Source: Granulibacter bethesdensis (lineage in GTDB: Bacteria; Pseudomonadota; Alphaproteobacteria; Acetobacterales; Acetobacteraceae). Taken from it: DNA of 64,000 bases. The notes under the pieces are model-generated. The model made no database searches. It was not told the DNA's origin and saw nothing but the letters and a program-made list of their open reading frames with translations. Position 1 is the stretch's first letter; each line of letters starts with the position of its first letter. The DNA lies in the NCBI RefSeq assembly GCF_001889525.1, contig NZ_CP018192.1, forward strand, positions 1,809,493 to 1,873,492, read 5' to 3'. The translations under genes were made by a program, and so were the position numbers. Of this stretch, positions 53,252 to 62,298 are shown one piece after another.

Positions 53252-54802
53252 TTAGTGCCGGAAATGGCGCATACCGGTGAACACCATGGCCAGACCGGCC
53301 GCATCCGCCGCGGCGATCACCTCATCATCCCGTACCGAGCCACCCGGCTGAATCACGGCCGTTGCACCGGCGGCAGAGGCGGCCTCCAGACCGTCGGCGA
53401 AGGGGAAGAATGCATCCGACGCTACCACGCTGCCTGCGATCAGCGCGCCGCCTTTCTGGGCGGCAATGCGGGCGCTGTCGACGCGGCTCATCTGCCCGGC
53501 ACCAATGCCGGTGGTGGCCAGATCTTTCGCATAGATGATGGCGTTGGACTTCACATGCTTGCAGACCCGGAAAGCGAACAGAAGATCACGCCATTCCGCG
53601 TCCGTCGGCGTCCGCTTCGTCACCACGCGCAGATCCTCGCGCCGGATGCGGCCATTATCGCGCGTCTGCACCAGCAGCCCCCCCGCCACGCTCCGCACCG
53701 CCATGCCCCGCTCAGCCGGGTCCGGCATGCCACCGGTCAGCAGCAGACGCAGCGCCTTTTTGCGTGCCACGATCTCCAGCGCGGCCTTATCCGCATCGGG
53801 GGCGACAATCACCTCGCTGAAAATGCTGGTGATACGCTCGGCCGCTTCTGCGTCTAACGTGCGGTTGAGGGCCACGATCCCGCCAAAAGCCGAAACCGGA
53901 TCGCAGCGTAGCGCCATATCCCACGCTTCTGCCAGACTGGCCGCCGAGGCTACGCCACAAGGATTGGCGTGCTTGACGATGACGACGCTTGGCTGTTCGA
54001 ACTCGGCCACGCATTCAAAGGCGGCATCAGTGTCGTTGATGTTGTTGTAACTCAGCTCCTTGCCCTGAAGCTGGCGCGCGGTCGCAGCGCCGGGACGCGC
54101 CCCCAGCGCATAGAAAGCGGCGCTTTGATGCGGATTCTCGCCATAGCGCAGCCCCTGCCTCAGGCTGCCACCAATGGAGAAATGACGCGGAAATTCCTCC
54201 TGAACCGTCCCTTGAGTCGCAAACCAGGTTGCAATGGCGCTGTCATAGGCCGCTGTGCGGGCAAAAGCCGCCGCCGCCAGCCGACGGCGCAGCGTGGCAT
54301 CCGTGCCGCCATGCGCGGTGAACTGCTCCAGCACTGCATCATACTGCGCCGGATCGGTGACGATGGTGACGTGATCGTGGTTTTTAGCCGCCGCACGGGT
54401 CAGGGCGGGGCCGCCAATATCAATATTTTCGACACAGGTTTCGAAATCCGCACCGGAGGCAACGGTGGCTTCGAACGGGTAAAGATTGACGCAGACCAGA
54501 TCAATCGGGGCAATGCCGTGCTCATTCATCTGCGAGACATGTTCCGGTAGATCACGGCGACCGAGAATACCGCCATGGATCTGCGGCACCAGCGTTTTCA
54601 CCCGGCCATCGAGGATCTCAGGGAAACCGGTATGCGCAGAGACATCCTTGACCGCCACTCCGGCCGCCCGCAGCGCCGCGGCGGACCCGCCGGTGGAGAG
54701 AATCTCCACCCCGCCAACTGCAAGCGCCTTGGCAAAGGGGATCAACCCGGTCTTGTCGGAGACGGAAATCAGGGCGCGACGAATAGGGGCGGTAGCGGTC
54801 AT
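53252..54802 (-). CDS. purH: Bifunctional AICAR formyltransferase / IMP cyclohydrolase
   Basis: This 516-residue enzyme performs the last two steps of de novo IMP synthesis. The N-terminal cyclohydrolase part shows [20 protein letters not shown] and [17 protein letters not shown]. The transformylase part has [32 protein letters not shown] with the catalytic Lys-His, and [20 protein letters not shown]. The ATG at 54802 gives the normal length; an open frame reaching 54988 is not conserved. A tRNA-Gln gene lies downstream on the same strand. Confidence 0.96.
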   Translation of the reverse strand: MTATAPIRRALISVSDKTGLIPFAKALAVGGVEILSTGGSAAALRAAGVAVKDVSAHTGFPEILDGRVKTLVPQIHGGILGRRDLPEHVSQMNEHGIAPIDLVCVNLYPFEATVASGADFETCVENIDIGGPALTRAAAKNHDHVTIVTDPAQYDAVLEQFTAHGGTDATLRRRLAAAAFARTAAYDSAIATWFATQGTVQEEFPRHFSIGGSLRQGLRYGENPHQSAAFYALGARPGAATARQLQGKELSYNNINDTDAAFECVAEFEQPSVVIVKHANPCGVASAASLAEAWDMALRCDPVSAFGGIVALNRTLDAEAAERITSIFSEVIVAPDADKAALEIVARKKALRLLLTGGMPDPAERGMAVRSVAGGLLVQTRDNGRIRREDLRVVTKRTPTDAEWRDLLFAFRVCKHVKSNAIIYAKDLATTGIGAGQMSRVDSARIAAQKGGALIAGSVVASDAFFPFADGLEAASAAGATAVIQPGGSVRDDEVIAAADAAGLAMVFTGMRHFRH

Positions 54803-54938
54803 GATGGGTGCGAACTCCGGCTTGAAGACTGCTAGCGTGTCTCCCAAGCCGTGGGCGGCGACAATAGCCTTCGCCGCATGCCCGCCTCCCTGCTGCCTTA
54901 TGGGCCGGCTGTCTTTGAGCCTCCTGTCTTTGGGAAAA

Positions 54939-55394
54939 TCAGCGGGCGGCGTGAAGCTCCGGCCGCACTGGCAGGTTCTGGGCTTCACGCACCGCCACCC
55001 AGGCTTTCGTCACGGCGTCGGAGAACATCATCCCGGGTGCCTTCTGACAAACGCGATAGACGGTGCGGGCGCGTTCGATCTTGTGCGGGGTGCTGTCCGG
55101 CAGCTCTGCCGTCGGCAGTCCCTTCGCGGCGGCGTTGCTTTCCAGAGTGCGGAAAGCATCATCGATTGTCTCGAACCAGCCGATCTTGCGGGAGGAAATA
55201 TGGTTGCGCGCCACCATCGCTTCGATCCGGCGACTGTTGACCACCTCCCCCACCGCAGCACTGTAATCGGCACAGCGCGGGCGATAGTTGTCCGTGGCGG
55301 CCTGAGCCTGTTTGACGGGCAGAAAGCCACTGACTGCAACAGCTACAGCGGCAAGTCCGGCAAACGGATGAAGCATCTTCCTGGAAAGCTGCAT
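54939..55394 (-). CDS. Small secreted protein of unknown function
   Basis: This 151-residue product has a clear signal peptide ([20 protein letters not shown], cut near AQA-AT). The mature part is mostly helical and contains two cysteines ([17 protein letters not shown]) that could form a disulfide. No family is recognised. It lies 136 bases before purH on the same strand and may share its transcript. The mature part is charged and of normal composition, supporting a real gene. Confidence 0.7.
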   Translation of the reverse strand: MQLSRKMLHPFAGLAAVAVAVSGFLPVKQAQAATDNYRPRCADYSAAVGEVVNSRRIEAMVARNHISSRKIGWFETIDDAFRTLESNAAAKGLPTAELPDSTPHKIERARTVYRVCQKAPGMMFSDAVTKAWVAVREAQNLPVRPELHAAR

Positions 55395-55600
55395 GATAGG
55401 AGATCTCCGGCACGTCGGTTCGACAGACCCGGCGGTAATGCCGGATATGTCTCATTTAGACATGTCGAACGGCGGATGCATCCATCTTCGCACCTGCACA
55501 ATACTATGTCACAATCCGGCAGATGTTGTGAAATATAAGGCCGTTTCAAGGCAACGCAGAGAGGCCGTGAGAAGGAATGCTCCCTTCTTCTTTCTCGCGC

Positions 55601-55948
55601 TTATTCTTTCTCGATTGTGCATTGCAGGGGATGCTGGTTATGGCGGGCCAGATCCATCACCTGCGTTACCTTGGTCTCGGCGACCTCATAGGTGAAGACA
55701 CCGCAGACCCCCACCCCGCGCCGATGCACATGCAGCATGATCTGGGTCGCTTCTTCGCGGGTTTTCTGAAAAAACCGCTCCAGCACATGCACGACGAACT
55801 CCATCGGCGTGTAGTCGTCGTTCAGCATCAAGACTTTATACAAGGACGGCTTGCGTGTTGCCGGGCGCGTTTTCGCAATCAGTCCGGTGCTGGTGCCATC
55901 CCCGGCATGACCCTGCCCGTGCTCATCGCTGCCATGGATATCGATCAT
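55601..55948 (-). CDS. clpS: ATP-dependent Clp protease adaptor ClpS
   Basis: This 115-residue adaptor delivers N-degron proteins to ClpAP. The core is [20 protein letters not shown] (residues about 37-56), then [20 protein letters not shown] and [20 protein letters not shown]. The ATG at 55948 has a GGGAAG site; the upstream open frame to 56089 is not conserved. clpA, often next door, is not in this position. A phasin gene lies upstream on the same strand. Confidence 0.94.
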   Translation of the reverse strand: MIDIHGSDEHGQGHAGDGTSTGLIAKTRPATRKPSLYKVLMLNDDYTPMEFVVHVLERFFQKTREEATQIMLHVHRRGVGVCGVFTYEVAETKVTQVMDLARHNQHPLQCTIEKE

Positions 55949-56104
55949 GGTATTCTTCCCGTCATGAAGCCGTACCACGCGCCACTGGGGCGCGGCTTGC
56001 GCCAGCCTACCATATCGGATCAGGGCTGGCGGGGGAAAGAGGGAGCAGGCAGGGGAAAAGCACCCGATGCATACTGTAGACACAAGCAACGGAAGCGGGA
56101 TCGC

Positions 56105-56446
56105 TCACCCCATCCGATCGACGGCAGCAGAGACACGCTCGGTCAGAGGGGCCAGCGCCTGCTCCGCCACCCGCATGGAAGCATCCGCCAACCGGCTGGT
56201 ATCAACCACGGCTTTTTCCATCACATCGCGGGCAAAGCTGTTCTGGACCTCAATCATATCCTGCACAGAGCGGGTTTCCGCCATACGGCGCATGGCATTG
56301 GTGGCCGTTTCCAGACCATCCTGAGCACTGGCAAGCCATTGACGGGACAGTTCCTGAAACCCGCCGGCCCAGACCTGACTGCACTGAAGCAAGGCATCAA
56401 GATTGTCGCGATGGAAGGCCATCAGATCGTCAGGGCCTGGAATCAT
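56105..56446 (-). CDS. Phasin-family protein
   Basis: This 113-residue all-helical protein has the phasin pattern. It opens with FHRDNLDALLQCSQVWAGGF, followed by QELSRQWLASAQDGLETATN and a second helix QDMIEVQNSFARDVMEKAVV. Phasins coat polyhydroxyalkanoate granules, but the family also includes regulatory and stress proteins. No PHA synthase gene is in the window. A PhaR-like palindrome lies 130 bases upstream. Confidence 0.8.
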   Translation of the reverse strand: MIPGPDDLMAFHRDNLDALLQCSQVWAGGFQELSRQWLASAQDGLETATNAMRRMAETRSVQDMIEVQNSFARDVMEKAVVDTSRLADASMRVAEQALAPLTERVSAAVDRMG

Positions 56447-56902
56447 ACTGCATCATTCCCGTTCATCCCGCGCCGGGAGGGAGCGGAGGAGACGTTCAGA
56501 CTATACGGCCTGGTCTATCCGGCATCGGCAGGCATCATGAACACCATTCCCGGACCGTCATAAAACATGAACCGTCATGTTGCATTGCAACACGAGATAT
56601 CAGGTAGCCCTCCCTCCCCTTAAAGTCAATGACGGCAAGGCTTTCTCATCTCCGCCAGCATGGCCGGGTGGCTCAATGATGACAGTTCGGCAACACCGGG
56701 GGGTTATCCGCCACGGCCAAGAACCGCTCTGCAAATCATCTGTTAACATACCGGAAATATTGCTTTTCCCGGCAAACGACGCTGGACAGCAGCCTTGCTC
56801 GCCTATTAGGTTTAATAATGTTTGGGGGGATGGACCGTGGGGCGTATAAAAGCTGACAGAGCGCAGGCAAGCCGGGCCATTGCAACGGAGGAGACACCCG
56901 CC
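56447..56902. other. Divergent intergenic region between the phasin and carboxypeptidase genes
   Basis: No convincing gene is present in these 456 bases. Promoters for both flanking genes should lie here. The only clear site is the palindrome at 56578-56592. Confidence 0.4.
56578..56592. promoter_or_regulatory. Candidate PhaR site
   Basis: TGTTGCATTGCAACA is a palindrome apart from its central base and contains TGC-N3-GCA, the core bound by PhaR-type regulators of PHA and phasin genes in alphaproteobacteria. It lies 132 bases upstream of the phasin start. Confidence 0.45.
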
Positions 56903-58192
56903 ATGATGGTGTCCCCTCTCCGCCGAAGCTGGCGCACCCGACTCGCCCCCGGCCTGTTCGGCAAGATCATCCTGCGCAGTACCATTATCGGCGGCCTGCA
57001 TGTCTCCGCAGGAGCCGCGTTCCTCACCACCGCAGCGACCGGTTTCTCCACCACGGCCCACGCCCAGATCGGTTCCGAGCGATACAGCTCCATCGTCGTC
57101 GATGCCAATACCGGCGCCGTCCTCTCCGCCTCCAGCCCCGATGAACTGCGTCACCCCGCCAGCCTGACCAAGATGATGACGCTGTATATGCTGTTCGAGG
57201 CATTGCGGGATCGTCGGGTCTCCCTTGATGATCTGGTTCCGGTCTCCGATCATGCCGCCTCCATGTCACCCTCCAAGCTCGGGCTGGTACCTGGCACAAG
57301 GCTGACGGTCGAGGAAGCCATTCTCGGCCTGGTGACCAAATCCGCCAATGACGCCGCCGCCGCGGTCGGCGAAATGCTGGGCGGTAGCGAAGAACAGTTC
57401 GCGCAGATGATGACCATCCGCGCCCGTGCGCTTGGCATGACCCGCACCGTGTTCCGCAACGCCTCCGGCCTGCCGGACCCGGACCAGATCAGCACCGCCC
57501 ATGATATGGCTGTGCTGGCCCGTCATCTGATTCTCGATTTCCCGTCTGAATATCGTTACTTCAGCACGCCCAGCTTCGTGTTTCACCGCCATGTGATCCC
57601 GAACCATGATCGTATGCTCTCCATCTACCCGGGTGCGGACGGGCTGAAGACCGGTTATACCAATGCATCCGGGCTGAATCTGGTTACATCCGCGCTGCGT
57701 AACGACGTCAGGCTGATCGGCGTGGTGTTTGGCGCCTCCAACAAATATGAGCGCGACAGCCATATGGCAGCCCTGCTCAATGCCGGCTTCAGACAGGAAG
57801 GCGTGCAGTCTGACGGTATGGCTGTGGCACAGGCACGGGCACCGTCCTTCATCTCCTCCGCCCATGCGTCGGCCATGCCTGTTTCCGCACGGATGCGGGT
57901 AGCCCGCCATCAGACGCGTGTTCCGGCGGCACGGGAGGTCGAGGTGGCCGAGGCCCCCGTCATGCCGCGCAGCAGACTGCACCGCTCCGCCTCCGTAGTG
58001 CAGGTTGGTGCTTTCAGTACCCGCGCCGCCGCCCAACGTGCCGCTGTCGGGGCTGCCCATCAAGATGGCGGCAAGGTGCAGGTGACACCCGTGGTGGTGA
58101 AGGGGCAGAAGCTGTGGCGGGCACAGGTCCAGAAAATCTCATCTCTCGTCAAACCATCCAAGGCACGCCACACACAGGTGGCAGCCCGTTAA
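56903..58192 (+). CDS. D-alanyl-D-alanine carboxypeptidase with C-terminal SPOR domain
   Basis: This is a penicillin-binding protein of about 430 residues that trims peptidoglycan stem peptides. The catalytic motifs are SLTK (HPASLTKMMTLYMLFEAL), SAN (VTKSANDAAAAVGEML) and KTG (ADGLKTGYTNASGLNLV). A hydrophobic, Ala-rich N-terminus (STIIGGLHVSAGAAFLTTAA, ending AHA-Q) serves as signal peptide. The last 60 residues (VVQVGAFSTRAAAQRAAVGA) form a SPOR domain, which binds denuded septal glycan and points to a role in division. The ATG pair at 56903 has a GGAGGAG site; a start at 56822 is possible. Confidence 0.9.
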   Translation: MMVSPLRRSWRTRLAPGLFGKIILRSTIIGGLHVSAGAAFLTTAATGFSTTAHAQIGSERYSSIVVDANTGAVLSASSPDELRHPASLTKMMTLYMLFEALRDRRVSLDDLVPVSDHAASMSPSKLGLVPGTRLTVEEAILGLVTKSANDAAAAVGEMLGGSEEQFAQMMTIRARALGMTRTVFRNASGLPDPDQISTAHDMAVLARHLILDFPSEYRYFSTPSFVFHRHVIPNHDRMLSIYPGADGLKTGYTNASGLNLVTSALRNDVRLIGVVFGASNKYERDSHMAALLNAGFRQEGVQSDGMAVAQARAPSFISSAHASAMPVSARMRVARHQTRVPAAREVEVAEAPVMPRSRLHRSASVVQVGAFSTRAAAQRAAVGAAHQDGGKVQVTPVVVKGQKLWRAQVQKISSLVKPSKARHTQVAAR

Positions 58193-58377
58193 GCCCTCCT
58201 GATTTTTCCAGCTGACGGCCTTATATCTGTTCCAGCTACCCGCCAGGGCGGCTTCCCGGAAGGGGCGAAATGTTTTTCCATTTCGCCCCATTGCTTATGC
58301 ACATTTGCTGACAGGGCCTGCACAGCCTGCCCCCTGTCGATTTCTGTCGATCAAAAATCGTGAGGATACAGAATTCC

Positions 58378-59691
58378 ATGAATCAGGCGCATCGGATCGT
58401 GGTCGTGGGCGGTGGAGCCGGTGGACTTGAACTCGTCACCGCTCTGGGCAACACGCTTGGGAAACATGGCAAGGCTCATGTGACACTGATCGACCGCGCA
58501 CGGGCGCATGTCTGGAAGCCTCTGCTGCATATCATTGCCGCCGGCAGCATGGATCCCGGCGAGCATCAGGTGAACTATCTGGCGCAGGCAAAATGGAACC
58601 ATTTCGACTTCCGGCTTGGGGAGATGATCGGGCTGGACCGGCAGGCACAGCTGGTTCATCTGGGCGAAATGCGGGATGAGGAAGGACGGCAGATCACGGC
58701 TCCCCGCTCCATCCCTTATGACACGCTGGTCATCTGCCTCGGCAGCGTGACCAATGATTTTGGTACGCCGGGCGCGGCCCAGTATGCCGTGCCGCTGGAT
58801 ACCCCGACCGAGGCCGTCCGCTTCAATCGCCGCCTGTTGAATGCTTGTATCCGCGCGCAGTCTCAGGACGGTCCGCTCCGCCCCGGGCAGCTGCATGTCG
58901 CCATTATCGGCGCGGGGGCTACAGGCAGCGAACTGGCCGCCGAGCTGCATCGTACCGCCCGTCAGATGGTAGCCTATGGCCTCGACCGGATCGACCCGCA
59001 ACGTGACATGCGCATCATGCTGATAGAAGCGGCGTCACGCATTCTCCCTGCCCTGCCGGAGCGTATGTCGGTTGCGACCGAAGAACTGCTGAAAGAGCTG
59101 GGGGTTGAGGTCATGACGAACTGCCGCGTGGCTGAAGTACGGGAAGACGGGGTGCAGCTTTCCTCCGGTACATTCCTGCCGGCCGAGTTGGTCGTGTGGT
59201 CAGCCGGAGTCAAAGCCCCGGATTTCCTGCGTGACATTGACGGGTTGGAAACCAATCGCGCCAACCAGCTGGTGGTCGAACAGACGCTTCAGACCACCCG
59301 TGATCCGAACATCTTCGCCTTCGGTGACTGTGCCGCCTGCCCACTGGATGAAACCGGGCGTCTGGTACCACCGCGTGCCCAGGCGGCTCATCAGCAGGCC
59401 AGTCACATGGTCGGACAGATCAAACGCCGCATGGCTGGAGAGGCGCTCAAACCCTATCATTACCGGGATTTCGGCTCTCTGGTCTCGCTGGGACGCTACA
59501 GCACGGTCGGTAATCTGATGGGGTCTCTGGTCGGCAAGAATATGTTTATTGAGGGCTATTTTGCCCGACTGATGTATCGTTCGCTCTACAAGATGCATGA
59601 GGTGGCCGTGTCAGGCTGGTGGCGTACCATCGTGGATACACTGTCACGCAGCCTGTCCTCCCGCGTGGAGCCGACCGTGAAACTGCATTGA
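58378..59691 (+). CDS. ndh: Type II NADH dehydrogenase (NAD(P)/FAD oxidoreductase)
   Basis: This 437-residue membrane-associated flavoprotein passes electrons from NADH to quinone without pumping protons. Two dinucleotide folds are visible: IVVVGGGAGGLELVTALG at the N-terminus (FAD) and VAIIGAGATGSELAAELHRT in the middle (NADH). The FAD-end motif is NIFAFGDCAAC and the C-terminal quinone-side segment follows (FGSLVSLGRYSTVGNLMGSL). An ATG at 58378 was chosen over a GTG 18 bases upstream. Simple NADH dehydrogenases are typical of acetic acid bacteria. Confidence 0.92.
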   Translation: MNQAHRIVVVGGGAGGLELVTALGNTLGKHGKAHVTLIDRARAHVWKPLLHIIAAGSMDPGEHQVNYLAQAKWNHFDFRLGEMIGLDRQAQLVHLGEMRDEEGRQITAPRSIPYDTLVICLGSVTNDFGTPGAAQYAVPLDTPTEAVRFNRRLLNACIRAQSQDGPLRPGQLHVAIIGAGATGSELAAELHRTARQMVAYGLDRIDPQRDMRIMLIEAASRILPALPERMSVATEELLKELGVEVMTNCRVAEVREDGVQLSSGTFLPAELVVWSAGVKAPDFLRDIDGLETNRANQLVVEQTLQTTRDPNIFAFGDCAACPLDETGRLVPPRAQAAHQQASHMVGQIKRRMAGEALKPYHYRDFGSLVSLGRYSTVGNLMGSLVGKNMFIEGYFARLMYRSLYKMHEVAVSGWWRTIVDTLSRSLSSRVEPTVKLH

Positions 59692-59821
59692 CGTCAGAGC
59701 AGGGTGTTCCTATTGCCCCGGGTTCAGGCGGTACACGGCATGGTCACAATGGGATTGCCGTGCGCTGGTATAGTGGGTCAGATTGGCGGAATGTCCGCAT
59801 TGAGGCCGGGGAGTGGATTGA

Positions 59822-60625
59822 ATGGACGGTGAGTCCGACTCAAAGCGTATCATCCTGCATCGGCCGGAGGATTTCGTCGGCATGCGCGCAGCCGGACGGC
59901 TGGCGGCAGAGACGCTGGATTTCATCACCCCCCATGTCCGCCCCGGCATCACGACTGAAAAACTGAACCAGTTGTGTCACGATTTCATTGTCGATCATGG
60001 CGCCATTCCGGCACCGCTGAACTATCGCGGCTTCCCTAAATCGATCTGCGTTTCCATCAACCACGTCGTCTGTCACGGCATTCCCGGTGAGAGAAAACTC
60101 GAGGATGGCGATATCCTCAACATTGATGTCACCGTCATTCTGGATGGCTGGCATGGCGACAGCAGCCGCATGTATGCGGCCGGCACCCCGGCCACCAAAG
60201 CGCGCGTGCTGATGGATGTGACCTATCAAAGCCTGATGCGTGGCATCGAAGCGGCAAAGCCCGGCGCAACACTGGGTGATATCGGTCATGCGATCCAGAG
60301 CTTTGTGGAAAACAAACGCATGTCGGTCGTACGGGATTTCTGCGGTCATGGAATTGGCCGCACCTTTCACGCCGCCCCCAACGTGTTGCATTACGGTCGG
60401 CGCGGCAGCGGTACCGTGCTGAAACCCGGCATGTTCTTCACCATAGAGCCAATGGTGAATGCGGGCCGTCCGGACGTAAAGGTTCTGGACGATGAATGGA
60501 CCGCGGTTACACGGGATCGCAGCCTGTCCGCACAATATGAACACATGATTGGCATCACAGAGACAGGCACTGAAATTTTCACCCTCTCCCCTGCCGGATA
60601 CAATGCGTGGCCCTATCCAGTTTGA
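59822..60625 (+). CDS. map: Methionine aminopeptidase, type I
   Basis: This 267-residue metalloenzyme removes the initiator methionine. The metal ligands are visible in NIDVTVILDGWHGDSSRMY (two Asp), CGHGIGRTFH (His), TIEPMVNAG (Glu) and AQYEHMIGITETG (Glu region). The N-terminal SKRIILHRPEDFVGMRAAGR is usual. It has a GGGGAG site and lies 32 bases before radC, so the two are likely co-transcribed. Confidence 0.95.
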   Translation: MDGESDSKRIILHRPEDFVGMRAAGRLAAETLDFITPHVRPGITTEKLNQLCHDFIVDHGAIPAPLNYRGFPKSICVSINHVVCHGIPGERKLEDGDILNIDVTVILDGWHGDSSRMYAAGTPATKARVLMDVTYQSLMRGIEAAKPGATLGDIGHAIQSFVENKRMSVVRDFCGHGIGRTFHAAPNVLHYGRRGSGTVLKPGMFFTIEPMVNAGRPDVKVLDDEWTAVTRDRSLSAQYEHMIGITETGTEIFTLSPAGYNAWPYPV

Positions 60626-60657
60626 CGATACGCGAAAGAAAATAGGAAACCGGCGGC

Positions 60658-61473
60658 ATGGCTAAAGGCGTCGGAGAAGCTTCTGGCCCGCTGGGCAGAC
60701 ATATCCTGCGCCAGGAAACATCGGTTTCCGAAACCCTCTCCCCCGTGCTCTCTGTCGAGGATGTTGCTGCCAATTCTGCCCTGGTGACATCGGTCCCGCC
60801 CGGCAAAGGAACCGAGGGGCATCGGGCCAGGATGCGCAACCGGCTGCTGACGCATGGGCCGGAGGCGCTGGCGGATTACGAAATGCTGGAGATGCTGCTG
60901 TTTCTGGCGCTTCCACGCCGCGATACCAAGCCGCTGGCAAAAGACCTGCTGAACCATTTCGGCAGTTTTGCAGCCGTCATCAGTGCATCCCCCAGGGAAC
61001 TGACCACCATCAAGGGAGTGGGAGAAGCAGGTGCTGCGGCGCTGGCTCTGGTGCGGGCGGCATCGCTGCGTCTGCTGCGCGCCGATGCCGTGGCACAGCC
61101 GGTGCTGAACAACTGGGAAAGGCTGATCGCCTATCTCAATGCTTCTTTGGCGAGGGAAAAGAATGAGCAGTTCCGGGTGCTGTTTCTCGACAACCGCAAC
61201 CAGTTGATCGCGGATGAAATTCTCGCGCATGGCACGGTCAATCACGCACCTGTCTATCCACGGGAAGTCGTGAAACGCGCCCTGGAACTGCATGCGACCG
61301 CCCTGATCGTGGTGCACAACCATCCCAGCGGAGACCCTACCCCGTCCGCCGAGGATATCCGTATGACCAGAGAATTACGGGAAGCCGGGCGTCTTCTCTC
61401 GCTTGATCTGCATGACCATGTCATCATCGGGCGGCATGGATGGAGCAGTTTTCGCAAGCAGGGCCTGCTGTGA
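60658..61473 (+). CDS. radC: RadC-family JAB-domain protein
   Basis: This 271-residue protein has N-terminal helix-hairpin-helix parts (FGSFAAVISASPRELTTIKG) and a C-terminal JAB/MPN domain with the metal motif ALIVVHNHPSGDPTPSAEDI (H-x-H-x7-S-x2-D). RadC was once linked to DNA repair, but the true function is uncertain. The first 45 residues vary and are not conserved. It follows map closely. Confidence 0.92.
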   Translation: MAKGVGEASGPLGRHILRQETSVSETLSPVLSVEDVAANSALVTSVPPGKGTEGHRARMRNRLLTHGPEALADYEMLEMLLFLALPRRDTKPLAKDLLNHFGSFAAVISASPRELTTIKGVGEAGAAALALVRAASLRLLRADAVAQPVLNNWERLIAYLNASLAREKNEQFRVLFLDNRNQLIADEILAHGTVNHAPVYPREVVKRALELHATALIVVHNHPSGDPTPSAEDIRMTRELREAGRLLSLDLHDHVIIGRHGWSSFRKQGLL

Positions 61474-61561
61474 CCACGTCCACGCTTATTGCCTTCGAAT
61501 ATAATGCGCCTTTTAATTGCCGCTGCGGCAAGACTATTCTTAATGACAAAGGACGGTAGCC

Positions 61562-62275
61562 ATGGGAAATAACATGACAAGCGTACTGGTCATAGAAGAC
61601 GATGAAGAAGTCGGTCCGTCCCTTCAGTCAAATCTCCTAGCTCGCAACTATGATACCCAACTGGCAGTCACAGGCACGCAAGGTCTGGAGGCAGCAACCA
61701 AATCCGGCTTCGATGTTATGATTGTTGATCGGATGCTGCCTGAACTGGATGGGTTAAGTCTGATCGGACGGTTGCGGGAGCAGAATATTCAGACACCTGC
61801 CCTGGTCCTGAGCGCTCTTGGCGCGGTGGATGATCGTATCGAAGGACTACGTGCCGGCGGCGATGATTATCTCGTCAAACCTTTTTCGCTGGAAGAACTC
61901 ATAGCACGAATCGAGGCGCTGGTTCGGCGCCCAGTCAGTCAGGCCAGCCTGCAACTGCGCGCTGGCCCGCTGCGGCTGGATCTGCTGAACCGCACGCTTT
62001 CCTGCGCGGACAAAACGGTTGATCTGCTGGCCATGGAGCTGAAGCTGCTGGAATACATGATGCGGCGTCCTGATCAGGTGGTGACACGGGCGATGCTGCT
62101 GGAAGACATCTGGCGTTATCGCTTCCTGCCAGAGACCAATCTGGTCGATGTGCATATGGGCAAGCTGCGTCGTAAGCTGGCCGAGGCTGGCGGGGACGGA
62201 TTGATCCATACTGTGCGCGGTGCCGGTTTCATGCTGCGCATCCCCTCCGAGACCAGCAGCACGCCCTCCGCCTGA
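61562..62275 (+). CDS. OmpR-family response regulator
   Basis: This 237-residue protein has a receiver domain with acidic pocket IEDDEE (residues 11-16), phosphorylation site Asp56 (VMIVDRMLP) and Lys in DDYLVKPFS. A C-terminal winged helix follows (LLDLLNRTLSCADKTVDLLA-type start, then QVVTRAMLLEDIWRYRFLPE and VDVHMGKLRRKL). It is 23 bases upstream of a histidine kinase gene, its likely partner. The stimulus is unknown. Confidence 0.93.
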   Translation: MGNNMTSVLVIEDDEEVGPSLQSNLLARNYDTQLAVTGTQGLEAATKSGFDVMIVDRMLPELDGLSLIGRLREQNIQTPALVLSALGAVDDRIEGLRAGGDDYLVKPFSLEELIARIEALVRRPVSQASLQLRAGPLRLDLLNRTLSCADKTVDLLAMELKLLEYMMRRPDQVVTRAMLLEDIWRYRFLPETNLVDVHMGKLRRKLAEAGGDGLIHTVRGAGFMLRIPSETSSTPSA

Positions 62276-62298
62276 TCCACCAGGCAGGACACGCTCTT

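Noticed and set aside
54803-54988. 62-residue N-terminal extension of PurH
   Set aside because: PurH proteins begin close to [12 protein letters not shown]; the extra part has low-complexity composition and lies upstream of a sensible ATG.
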